A DNA stretch of 8,740 nucleotides from a bacterium (GTDB taxonomy: Bacteria > Bacteroidota > Ignavibacteria > Kapaibacteriales > UBA2268), in contig JAUHXN010000111.1 in the NCBI GenBank assembly GCA_030426865.1, positions 1-8,740 on the forward strand. Reading direction: 5' to 3'. Below the pieces are notes generated by a model. It was not told where the DNA came from, made no database searches, and worked only from the letters and a program-made list of their open reading frames with translations. Every line of letters starts with the position of its first letter. Within the stretch, counting starts at the first letter, position 1. This document shows, piece after piece, positions 1 to 6,222 of this stretch. The position numbers and the translations under genes were made by a program.

Positions 1-2
1 AG

Positions 3-530
3 ATCAAAGAGCTAATGCTTGAAATGATTAGATCGAAAAGTAAATCGGCAGTAGAAAAGAATAGAGAAAAAACAAAATCTATTGAAAAGGAAATAATAGA
101 GCTTGAAGTAAAAAAGGAGAAACTTATGGACAAGTATTTAGATGATCAAATAAGTCAAGATGACTTTGATAAGTATAATTCAAAATATACTAATGAGGTT
201 AACAGTAAGAAGGAAGAGATAAAGATTTTGAAAGAAGAATTTGATAATATTGAAGACTACTACCATAAAACAGTATCATATTTTGATAACCTCTCTTCAT
301 TATATAACACAGCTAGCCCTAAAGGTAAAAGAACTATACTTAGTTCGATACTAGAAGAAAATCTTAGAATTCGAGATAAAAAGTATCGAACTCCAAAGTT
401 TAAAGGTGTAGTTCAATTAATTTGTCGTGATAGCAAGGTTTTCAGAGGTGATAATACAAAAAAAGGCAGCTTTTCAAACGAAAAGTTGCCTATGGTACAC
501 CCGAAGAGATTCGAACTCCAAACCTTCTGA
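3..530 (+). CDS. Large serine recombinase, C-terminal part (5' end outside window)
   Basis: The reading frame is open to the left edge, so this is the tail of a longer gene; the first in-window ATG (15) is internal. Numbering from that ATG, residues 10-90 form a charged Lys/Glu-rich coiled coil with the KYLDDQISQDDFDKY pattern found after the zinc ribbon of large serine recombinases. Residues 101-128 (SPKGKR, then EENLRIRDKKYRTPKF) match the usual C-terminal block of such enzymes in Bacteroidota. The catalytic resolvase domain must lie outside the window. The family catalyses site-specific integration or excision through a serine-DNA intermediate. Oddly, about residues 148-159 are encoded by an intrinsic terminator of the opposite strand, and 161-171 (ending KRFELQTF) by the antisense of tRNA-Arg, so the tail was probably acquired at the integration site. 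Family assignment is fairly sure; whether the enzyme is active cannot be told. Confidence 0.82.
   Translation: MKELMLEMIRSKSKSAVEKNREKTKSIEKEIIELEVKKEKLMDKYLDDQISQDDFDKYNSKYTNEVNSKKEEIKILKEEFDNIEDYYHKTVSYFDNLSSLYNTASPKGKRTILSSILEENLRIRDKKYRTPKFKGVVQLICRDSKVFRGDNTKKGSFSNEKLPMVHPKRFELQTF
458..491 (-). terminator. Intrinsic terminator of the rpsT-tRNA-Arg unit
   Basis: The arms AGGCAGCTTTTC (464-475) and GAAAAGTTGCCT (480-491) pair over 12 bp, with one G.U, around a four-base loop. On the minus strand the stem is followed by seven T (A458-464 on plus). It lies two bases beyond the tRNA-Arg CCA end, so it ends the rpsT-tRNA transcript. The recombinase frame reads straight through it. Confidence 0.9.
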
Positions 531-569
531 TCCGTAGTCAGATGCTCTATCCAGTTGAGCTACGGGTGC
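496..569 (-). tRNA. tRNA-Arg (anticodon ACG)
   Basis: Read on the minus strand this gives a 74-base cloverleaf: acceptor GCACCCG/CGGGTGT with a G1.U72 wobble, D arm GCTC/GAGC, anticodon stem TCTGA/TCAGA around loop CTACGGA (anticodon ACG, read as ICG, decoding CGN arginine codons), a five-base variable loop and T loop TTCGAAT. The T stem TGGAG/CTCTT has a U49.U65 mismatch and a G.U pair. Discriminator A is followed by genome-encoded CCA at 493-495, which the tRNA-Leu in this window lacks. It starts 21 bases after the rpsT stop and probably shares its promoter. Its 3' half is overlapped by the recombinase gene. Confidence 0.95.
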
Positions 570-590
570 ATTGAAATCTTTGTTTTAGAC

Positions 591-851
591 TTAGTCTTTT
601 TTCAAAGATTTGATAAATTTAGAAAGTCTTGATTTTCTTCTAGAAGCATTATTTTTATGGATAATTCCTTTAGCGGAAGCTCTATCAATAACTTTGATAG
701 CGTTGCTTAAATTTTCCATACCAGCAGCGTATTCAGTTGATTCTCTTACAGCACGAACTGCAACTTTTACTTGCTTTTTATACTCTCTATTGTATAAATT
801 TCTTTTTTTCGTTTGTCTAATTCTTTTGACAGATGATTGATGATTAGCCAT
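591..851 (-). CDS. rpsT: 30S ribosomal protein S20
   Basis: This 86-residue, Lys/Arg-rich helical protein starts MANHQSSVKRIRQTKKRN and carries the conserved KGIIHKNNASRRKSRL segment near the C terminus, the hallmark of S20. S20 binds 16S rRNA early in small-subunit assembly. The length is normal for the family and the ATG is the only sensible start, because the S20 N terminus is conserved from MANH. No strong Shine-Dalgarno precedes it. A good promoter lies 40 bases upstream, and a tRNA-Arg and terminator follow, forming a two-gene translation-related transcript. It is divergent from mgtE. Confidence 0.97.
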   Translation of the reverse strand: MANHQSSVKRIRQTKKRNLYNREYKKQVKVAVRAVRESTEYAAGMENLSNAIKVIDRASAKGIIHKNNASRRKSRLSKFIKSLKKD

Positions 852-890
852 AATCTTAAATGATTTTATTATTTACAAAATATTTGACTT

Positions 891-923
891 CAAAAATACA
901 TCTAATATTACTTTATTGCAAAA
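891..923 (-). promoter_or_regulatory. Bacteroidota-type promoter of rpsT
   Basis: On the minus strand TTTTG (919-923) is followed by a 20-base spacer and TATTTTTG (891-898). This is a full match to the TTTG / TAnnTTTG pattern of the primary sigma factor in Bacteroidota. The expected start of transcription is near 885, giving a leader of about 35 bases before the rpsT ATG. Confidence 0.75.
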
Positions 924-946
924 TAAAATAAAGATTTAATTTAATA

Positions 947-977
947 TTTGTATTTATTTTTATTGTATTTAACTTGT
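947..977 (+). promoter_or_regulatory. Weak candidate promoter of mgtE
   Basis: TTTG (947-950) lies 19 bases before TAACTTGT (970-977), an imperfect version of TAnnTTTG. The spacing is right and the ATG of mgtE follows 26 bases later, but the -7 match is partial and the region is AT-rich enough for chance hits. Confidence 0.35.
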
Positions 978-1003
978 CATATAATAATTATGAAAAAAAG
1001 TAA

Positions 1004-2350
1004 ATGTTAAAAGAACTTCTCAGACCTGAAATAGAAGACATAATAATGCAACGTAGATGGAAAGACCTTCGAATAGGATTAGAAGGATGGGAGCCTGCGG
1101 AAATTGCTGAATTATTGCTCGAAATTGAAAAAGAATATAAAGTCTTATTGTTTAGGGCATTACCAAGAGAAGTCTCTACTCAAGTATTTAGTCATATAGA
1201 ATCTGAAGAAAGGGATCAACTACTAAACGAATTGACTGATGGTGAAACGAGGAGACTGCTTGCAGATATGTCTCCTGATGATAGAACTTCGTTATTAGAA
1301 GAGCTACCTGCTAAAGTAACCAAATCTCTTATGAATATGCTATCTGCAGAAGATCTTAAGGAAGCTAGGTATTTACTGGGTTATCCGGAGGAAAGTATTG
1401 GTCGTCTTATGACCCCAGATTTCGTTACAGTACATCCTGATTTCACTATTAGACAAGCTATTGAGCATATTCGAAAATTCGGTAAAGATAGTGAGACGAT
1501 ATACAGAGTTTATGTTATCGATGATAATGGAAGGTTAATAGATGACATACTGCTAAAAAACTTAATTTTGGCAGAAGAAGAGATTAAGATTTCTGAGTTA
1601 ATGGATGATACTTTTTTATCACTTTCTGCTTTTGATGACAGAGAAGAAGCTGTAAGAATGTTAGAAAAGTATGATGTACTTGCATTACCAGTTGTAGATT
1701 CTAATGGATACATAGTAGGAATAGTTACTTTTGATGATATTTATGATGTATCTGAAGAAGAAGCAACAGAGGATTTTCAAAGAACATCTGGTATCAATCC
1801 TTTGGATCAATCGTACCTCAGTGCAAGTATCTGGAAACTATACGGCAAACGTGTACCCTGGTTATTAGCAATGGTTTTTGCTAATTTTATAACAGCTTCT
1901 GTAATTAGTCATTATGATTATGTAACTGTTGCATTTGTTTCATTAGTTGCCTTTATACCTCTACTTACAGGTACTGGTGGTAATTCTGGTACGCAGTCAG
2001 CAACATTAATAATTCGTGGAATAGCAACAGATGATATTAGATACAATGATTGGCTAAGAGTATTTAGAAAAGAACTAGTTGTAGGTCTATTGTTGGGTGT
2101 TTCTTTAGCTATAGTTGCGTTTATTAGGGGATATTTGGAATCTGATAATGCAATGGAATTAGCATGGGTTATAAGTACTTCCCTTATAATACTTATACTT
2201 TGGTCAAATGTAATAGGAAGTTTATTACCAATATTATTACATAAAATGAAACTTGATCCAGCAGTAATTTCTGGTCCAGTAATTACAACAATTGTCGATG
2301 TTTCTGGGCTACTTATTTATTTCAATATAGCCATCTATATGATGAGCTAA
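1004..2350 (+). CDS. mgtE: Magnesium transporter MgtE
   Basis: At 448 residues it has the normal MgtE length and domain order: an acidic helical N-domain (about 20-125, with repeated LLxEL/LLADMSPDD patterns), a CBS-domain pair (about 135-250, starting at SIGRLMTPDF), a plug-helix region, and a membrane domain from about 285 with five hydrophobic segments. The family signature GTGGNSGTQS is at 323-332 and the last helix contains TIVDVSG, whose Asp432 corresponds to the pore aspartate implicated in Mg2+ selection in characterised MgtE. In the family, the cytosolic domains sense Mg2+ and close the inner-membrane channel when it is plentiful. No Shine-Dalgarno is evident; the ATG is chosen because it gives the family N terminus. 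The gene ends tail-to-tail with the next one, stop codons overlapping, and no Mg2+ riboswitch is visible upstream. Confidence 0.96.
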   Translation: MLKELLRPEIEDIIMQRRWKDLRIGLEGWEPAEIAELLLEIEKEYKVLLFRALPREVSTQVFSHIESEERDQLLNELTDGETRRLLADMSPDDRTSLLEELPAKVTKSLMNMLSAEDLKEARYLLGYPEESIGRLMTPDFVTVHPDFTIRQAIEHIRKFGKDSETIYRVYVIDDNGRLIDDILLKNLILAEEEIKISELMDDTFLSLSAFDDREEAVRMLEKYDVLALPVVDSNGYIVGIVTFDDIYDVSEEEATEDFQRTSGINPLDQSYLSASIWKLYGKRVPWLLAMVFANFITASVISHYDYVTVAFVSLVAFIPLLTGTGGNSGTQSATLIIRGIATDDIRYNDWLRVFRKELVVGLLLGVSLAIVAFIRGYLESDNAMELAWVISTSLIILILWSNVIGSLLPILLHKMKLDPAVISGPVITTIVDVSGLLIYFNIAIYMMS

Positions 2351-3753
2351 TATCTATAAGTCACTCCCATACCTAATTTGTATATAGTTTTTTCGGTGTT
2401 AATTAACTGTGAGTCATAAATATACATGCTTTTTTCTGTTTCGAAAAGTTGACCAAAAAAGTCAACTCTCAATGATTCTATCAAAAACAATCCTACTCCC
2501 CCACTGTATAATCTAGTGAATGAATTATTATTATTGATAGGCGATGATTCAAATGTCGCTCCCCCTCTTAATTGTATTATAGTATAAGGAATATGATATT
2601 CTGCTCCTAATCCAAACTTCATACTACCATCGAGAGTTCTATACATATTATCATTTAAATCTAAAAAGTATTCAGATTGTGCATCAATGAACTCTATATC
2701 AGGATAGTTTTTGAATTGGAATGCTGCTGATAAAGTTAGCTCGTCTGAGTTATAAGAAGATCCAATCGAAATAGACCAAGGCAATAATACATCAAATATC
2801 GAAGTATTATCATCACCTACATTACTATATTTATTTCTACTATTATCATCAAATATTACTTCAGCTTCTTCATAGAAATACTCCTCAATTCTCATATTAG
2901 CAGGTGTATTCAAATTAAGACTAAACCTATAATAATCTTCATAAGTATATACAAGACCCAGATTAAAGCTGATAGAAGTATAGTTGTGTTCATACTCAAG
3001 AGTATGATATACTTCATTTATATCTGAATAAGGTGGCTCTTCATATTCTTCTTGATATATTTCTTCAGTGTCAGATTCATCTAAATATCTTACATATTTG
3101 TAAGACCCAAAGGCAAAATTAATACTCCCACCAAAGGCAAAACCATTAAAATATTCACTTGCTAAAGCGAATGTCAAATCATGATTATTTCCTGATTCAG
3201 TTAGTTTATATTCCTGATATAAACTATCATTTATATATGTCACACCATTCTGAGATAAATAGGTTTTTTCTGTCCAATTCCGTTCTTGTTTTGATTCAGA
3301 TTGTATGTATGAATTATTTGTGTTTAATCCCTCTATCTCAGTGAATTGATTGAAATTCAAACTATTCGAATATGAAACCCCAATATAATATAAGTCCATA
3401 TTTTGATAATTAGCTTTAACAGGTGATGATATAGATATGTTAGTAAGATTAAAATCGTTATCTGTTGTATTTGAAGTATTTCCTAGATATTTTGATTGAA
3501 TTGAGTTACTCTGATGATTATAACCAACAGATATCTCAGTTTTGTTGTTCAGTACTAATCCTGCGGGGTTAAAATGTATTGACGCTACATCATTAAGAAT
3601 ACCCATATATGAAAAACCCAATCCTGCAGATCGGGTATTTACAATTTTATCATCTGAAGAGTATCTTATTGCGTCTAATATAGTTCCATCGATACTCTGA
3701 GAATACAAACCACTAGTAGTAATTAAAACTATTAATAAAGTTTTTCTAATCAT
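2347..3753 (-). CDS. Outer-membrane beta-barrel protein, FadL/OmpP1/PorV-like
   Basis: This 468-residue protein begins with a Sec signal peptide (MIRKTLLIVLITTSG, likely cleaved after LYS at 18). Residues 41-66 carry RSAGLG, then NDVASIHFNPAGL, the N-terminal hallmark of FadL/OmpP1 and PorV/PorQ-like barrels. The rest alternates polar and aromatic residues in predicted strands (for example EISVGYN, FSLNLNTPANMRIEEY, LTLSAAFQFK), and the protein ends on an aromatic strand, TYRY, as BamA-assembled barrels do. FadL relatives move hydrophobic compounds across the outer membrane, and PorV is a shuttle of the type IX secretion system; which applies here cannot be decided. Its ATG lies two bases after the stop of the upstream lipoprotein gene, so the two are probably translationally coupled. 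It is very rich in Asn, Ser and Tyr. Confidence 0.75.
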   Translation of the reverse strand: MIRKTLLIVLITTSGLYSQSIDGTILDAIRYSSDDKIVNTRSAGLGFSYMGILNDVASIHFNPAGLVLNNKTEISVGYNHQSNSIQSKYLGNTSNTTDNDFNLTNISISSPVKANYQNMDLYYIGVSYSNSLNFNQFTEIEGLNTNNSYIQSESKQERNWTEKTYLSQNGVTYINDSLYQEYKLTESGNNHDLTFALASEYFNGFAFGGSINFAFGSYKYVRYLDESDTEEIYQEEYEEPPYSDINEVYHTLEYEHNYTSISFNLGLVYTYEDYYRFSLNLNTPANMRIEEYFYEEAEVIFDDNSRNKYSNVGDDNTSIFDVLLPWSISIGSSYNSDELTLSAAFQFKNYPDIEFIDAQSEYFLDLNDNMYRTLDGSMKFGLGAEYHIPYTIIQLRGGATFESSPINNNNSFTRLYSGGVGLFLIESLRVDFFGQLFETEKSMYIYDSQLINTEKTIYKLGMGVTYRY

Positions 3754-3755
3754 TA

Positions 3756-4826
3756 CTATCTTCTACCACCCCTTGAGTTTGTAGAGCCACTAGAACCACC
3801 TGAGCTGCCTCCAGATGAACGGCCACTACTTCCACCAGAACTTCCACCAGAGGACCTACTATATCCTGAGCCACTAGATCTTGTACCAGATGATCGAGTT
3901 GAATTTGAACTACCACTTGATCTGTTATAACTAGACCCACTAGTATTTGTACTACTGTTGGATCTATTTACATTCGTACTTCTATTGGTGTTAGTACTTC
4001 TTGTTGTTGTAGTATTAGATTGCTTATTATACGAATTAGTATTCGTTCTTGCACTAGTAGTATTCCTATCATTTGTAGTGTTAGTATTTCTACTATTAGT
4101 CCTAGTATAGTTAGAATTTGTTCCAGTACTCCTATTGTAACTGGTTGTATTTGCATTTCTACTATAAACATTGCTCGAACTTGTGCTTCTGTTATATCCC
4201 GATATACCCGATACAGAGCTACGAGTATTTACAGAGTTAGTACTTGGAGACCTATAATAATTGTAGTTGTCCCTTTGTGCGTAGTTTCTAGACCTGCTAT
4301 AGTTTCTATGGTTATGTCCATAATTATTATATCTGTAACGTCTATTATAAAAACCATTATAGTTGTAATAATCGTAATATCTTCCCCACCCGAAACCAAA
4401 TGAAGGATGGTATCTATACCATGGTGAGTACCAACCTAAATACCTGGGACCCCAATTATAAGCATAACCGAATCCTATTCCAAAACCGAATCCAGAGAAT
4501 GGATAATTATAAAATCCTGAGTAATAGACATTATTCCACCAAGGTACAACTACAGGCTGATAATATGGAGATTGATTGTAGTAGTTATTAATTACTGTTA
4601 CATTCTCACCATTTCCTGAAGTATAAACATTTTTAGATTTCGATTTATTGGAGAGTGGGTTGACCCATCCATCACTATTTTCCGAATCACTCTGATTATT
4701 ATTTTTATCAACAATAATGATCTGTTCATCAGGCTTGTCATAACTATAATAGTTGTTAGTTCTAGTCGTCGTACAAGACATCAAGCTGAACAGTATCAAC
4801 GATAATATGGGTATTAATGTTCTCAT
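3756..4826 (-). CDS. Low-complexity Tyr/Gly/Ser/Asn-rich lipoprotein of unknown function
   Basis: I do not recognise a family. The 356 residues start with a lipoprotein signal (MRTLIPILSLILFSLMSC, Cys18), so the mature protein should be membrane-anchored, probably at the outer membrane. Residues 82-192 are dominated by Tyr, Phe, Trp and Gly (PWWNNVYYSGFYNYPF, FGFGIGFGYAYNW). From 193 on the protein is almost wholly Ser, Thr, Asn, Arg and Gly, with YNRS/YSRN/YTRT-type motifs recurring near 211, 221, 230, 240, 300 and 322, then GGSS repeats from 327 and an end in GGRR. The only Cys is the lipid-modified one. A strong AAGGAG six bases before the ATG fixes the start. It is the first gene of an operon with the barrel gene. 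The composition suggests a disordered, basic, sticky surface protein; that is inference. Confidence 0.8.
   Translation of the reverse strand: MRTLIPILSLILFSLMSCTTTRTNNYYSYDKPDEQIIIVDKNNNQSDSENSDGWVNPLSNKSKSKNVYTSGNGENVTVINNYYNQSPYYQPVVVPWWNNVYYSGFYNYPFSGFGFGIGFGYAYNWGPRYLGWYSPWYRYHPSFGFGWGRYYDYYNYNGFYNRRYRYNNYGHNHRNYSRSRNYAQRDNYNYYRSPSTNSVNTRSSVSGISGYNRSTSSSNVYSRNANTTSYNRSTGTNSNYTRTNSRNTNTTNDRNTTSARTNTNSYNKQSNTTTTRSTNTNRSTNVNRSNSSTNTSGSSYNRSSGSSNSTRSSGTRSSGSGYSRSSGGSSGGSSGRSSGGSSGGSSGSTNSRGGRR
3759..4250 (-). repeat. Low-complexity coding repeat (Ser/Thr/Asn/Arg tract, GGSS repeats)
   Basis: This DNA encodes residues 193-356 of the lipoprotein. It consists of degenerate short units: AGT/ACT/AAT-rich codons throughout, and near-tandem GGTGGAAGTTCT-like units in the GGSS stretch at 3783-3848. 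Units vary at third positions, so the repeat is older than a simple recent slippage product. It is protein-level low complexity rather than a mobile or CRISPR repeat. Confidence 0.75.
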
Positions 4827-4832
4827 TTGTAT

Positions 4833-4838
4833 CTCCTT
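4833..4838 (-). promoter_or_regulatory. Strong Shine-Dalgarno (AAGGAG) of the lipoprotein gene
   Basis: On the minus strand AAGGAG sits six bases before the ATG at 4826. It fixes the start and is notable because classical Bacteroidia rarely use such sites. Confidence 0.8.
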
Positions 4839-4897
4839 TTTACTTATGAAACGAATATGTCAATATTTAGTTTCAAAAAAAAAATTAAAAAAAGTTT

Positions 4898-4927
4898 TTT
4901 GTTTTAACGAAAAGTTATTTAGTTTTG
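4898..4927 (+). promoter_or_regulatory. Bacteroidota-type promoter of tRNA-Leu
   Basis: TTTG (4898-4901), an 18-base spacer and TAGTTTTG (4920-4927) match the TTTG / TAnnTTTG pattern. The -7 element ends 14 bases before the mature tRNA 5' end. A-tracts at 4875-4893 lie just upstream and could act like an UP element. Confidence 0.7.
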
Positions 4928-4941
4928 CTACTCGATTATGT

Positions 4942-5025
4942 GCCCGGATGGCGGAATTGGTAGACGCTCAGGACTTAAAATCCTGTGATGGCAACATCGT
5001 GGGGGTTCAAGTCCCCCTCTGGGTA
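4942..5025 (+). tRNA. tRNA-Leu (anticodon TAA)
   Basis: This is an 84-base class II tRNA. Acceptor GCCCGGA pairs with TCTGGGT (G1.U72 and G5.U68 wobbles), the anticodon stem CAGGA/TCCTG encloses CTTAAAA (anticodon TAA, decoding UUA/UUG), the long variable arm is TGATGGCAACATCG, and the T arm is GGGGG TTCAAGT CCCCC. Discriminator A is followed by CTC, so CCA is not encoded and must be added enzymatically. It stands alone between its own promoter and terminator. Confidence 0.97.
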
Positions 5026-5028
5026 CTC

Positions 5029-5064
5029 AAAGGTTGGTGATTTTTAGTCATCAACCTTTTTTTT
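5029..5064 (+). terminator. Intrinsic terminator of tRNA-Leu
   Basis: AAAGGTTGGTGA (5029-5040) pairs with TCATCAACCTTT (5048-5059), one G.U, around a seven-base loop and runs into T5057-5064. It begins three bases after the tRNA. Confidence 0.92.
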
Positions 5065-5087
5065 ATAACTATTTGTGTATCTTATCG

Positions 5088-5095
5088 TATATTAG
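5088..5095 (+). promoter_or_regulatory. Candidate -7 element of bamD, implying a leaderless mRNA
   Basis: TATATTAG matches TAnnTTTG at all but one fixed base and ends five bases before the bamD ATG, so transcription would start at or next to the ATG. No TTTG lies at the proper distance (the one at 5072-5075 is too close), so the call is weak. Confidence 0.35.
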
Positions 5096-5100
5096 CGGAT

Positions 5101-5841
5101 ATGAAAAAAGTAATAATATTATTAAGTCTTGTTGTAATATCTGCATGCAGTAGCAGTTTAGACACAAGAAATATGACTGCTGAAAATCTTTTCGAAAAAG
5201 GAAAAGAGTATTTTGCAGATAATGAAAATTTAGAAGCTCAAAAAATGTTTGATTTGATAAAGCTTCAATATCCTGCTAGTCAATATGCAGATGATGCGCA
5301 ATTTTACTTGGCCGAAATAGATTTCAAAAGAGAAAAGTATATATTAGCAGCATTCAATTATAATTCTTTGAGAAGGATATATCCATCTTCAGAATATAAC
5401 AAACAATCTCTTTATATGAGAGCTTTGTGCTACTATAAACTCTCCCCCCCTTACGAAAGAGATCAAGAGTATACTAAAAAGGCTATTGAATCATTAATCG
5501 AATTTCAAGGGACTTACCCAAATGATTCTTTATCACTCGAAGCCGACAATAAAATTAGAGAAATGCGTGAGAAACTAGCGCATAGAGAATTTTCTATTGC
5601 AGAACTATATAAGAAATTAGATGATCCGAAAGCATCATTAGTATATTATGATTTCGTTATAAATAAATATGATGACACTAAATACTTTGAAGATTCTTAT
5701 TTAGGTAAGGTTGAATCATTACTTAAGATGAAGCGAATAGAAGAAGCACAAAATATAATATTACTTTATGAGAAAAAGTTTCCAGCCGGAAATTATAATT
5801 CTGTATTGAAGGATATGTACGACAAAGCAAAATCTGAATAA
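5101..5841 (+). CDS. bamD: Outer-membrane protein assembly factor BamD (TPR lipoprotein)
   Basis: The 246-residue protein has a lipoprotein signal ending in ISAC (Cys16), followed by TPR-like helical pairs: AENLFEKGKEYFADNENLEA, then QYPASQYADDAQFYLAE, FKREKYILAAFNYNSL, and a C-terminal pair around ASLVYYDFVINKY. The SPPYERDQEYTKKAIE segment (115-130) is typical of BamD, which in this group usually has a short loop and then D-x-x-x-T-x-x-A. BamD is the essential lipoprotein partner of BamA in inserting beta-barrels into the outer membrane. Length fits the family. It converges with rpoZ, which in many Bacteroidota follows bamD on the same strand. A seven-C run at 5444-5450 encodes the Ser-Pro-Pro and stands out in this AT-rich gene. 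Confidence 0.92.
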   Translation: MKKVIILLSLVVISACSSSLDTRNMTAENLFEKGKEYFADNENLEAQKMFDLIKLQYPASQYADDAQFYLAEIDFKREKYILAAFNYNSLRRIYPSSEYNKQSLYMRALCYYKLSPPYERDQEYTKKAIESLIEFQGTYPNDSLSLEADNKIREMREKLAHREFSIAELYKKLDDPKASLVYYDFVINKYDDTKYFEDSYLGKVESLLKMKRIEEAQNIILLYEKKFPAGNYNSVLKDMYDKAKSE

Positions 5842-5872
5842 AAAAAAGCTACTTAATAAAGTAGCTTTTTTT
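5841..5872. terminator. Bidirectional terminator between bamD and rpoZ
   Basis: AAAAAAAGCTACTT (5841-5854) and AAGTAGCTTTTTTT (5859-5872) form a perfect 14-bp hairpin with loop AATA. Seven A on one side and seven T on the other let it end transcripts from both strands: bamD from the left, rpoZ from the right. It begins at the last base of the bamD stop codon. Confidence 0.92.
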
Positions 5873-5883
5873 AAATATTAAAT

Positions 5884-6189
5884 TTATAAATTTTGAAGTT
5901 CTTTCGGATCGCCAAATTTCAGCTTATCTTCAAAAGTTTCTTTCATTGCTAAAAATGTAGGTTTCGGGATCCTATCAAATTCTCGACTGATATTTAATTG
6001 GTCATGATTAATAACATCTGTATCATCACCAGTTGGGATAACATCTGCCATTCTACTATTCAATTCCATTTTTATATCATCATTTATCTGTCTAGCACGG
6101 AAGCCCATTGCTACTATCGCTTGGTAAACTGACCCTTTGGCAGTCTCTTTCATACGAACTTGTACAGGATTAACAATATATTTTTCCAT
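5884..6189 (-). CDS. rpoZ: RNA polymerase omega (Rpb6-like) subunit, Bacteroidota type
   Basis: This 101-residue protein contains the omega/Rpb6 core: GSVYQAIVAMGFRARQIND (19-37), where RARQI corresponds to the conserved K/R-R-A-R-Q-I/L motif, followed by a helix of the type IKMELNSRMA. The RIPKPTFLAMKE block (73-84) matches the KLPKPT...A extension seen in Bacteroidota homologues. Omega clamps the beta' subunit C terminus and helps RNA polymerase assembly. A purine-rich AAGGG four bases before the ATG supports the start, and a TAGATTTG promoter element lies about 34 bases upstream. It points towards bamD and shares its terminator. Confidence 0.87.
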   Translation of the reverse strand: MEKYIVNPVQVRMKETAKGSVYQAIVAMGFRARQINDDIKMELNSRMADVIPTGDDTDVINHDQLNISREFDRIPKPTFLAMKETFEDKLKFGDPKELQNL

Positions 6190-6222
6190 ATTTCCCTTAG
6201 AAAAGTTAATTTTGAACGATTA

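Noticed and set aside
852..1003. Mg2+ riboswitch (M-box type) upstream of mgtE
   Set aside because: The gap is short and AT-rich, with no sizeable stems; it is filled by the rpsT promoter and a weak mgtE promoter.
3783..3848. Possible CRISPR or tandem DNA repeat
   Set aside because: Units are degenerate, have no spacers and stay in frame, encoding GGSS repeats.
3746..3940. Minus-strand frame of 64 codons, Val/Leu-rich, overlapping the lipoprotein 3' end
   Set aside because: It is an out-of-frame reading of the GGSS repeats; the hydrophobic composition comes from frame-shifting the repeat.
4020..4403. Open frame of 127 codons, plus strand, Ile/Ser/Val-rich
   Set aside because: It is the antisense shadow of the low-complexity lipoprotein gene; its composition follows from reverse-complemented AGT/AAT/ACT codons and there is no ribosome site or family motif.
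4753..5040. Plus-strand frame ending in MAELVDAQDLKSCDGN-like sequence
   Set aside because: The recognisable stretch is simply the translated tRNA-Leu gene, a well-known false ORF.
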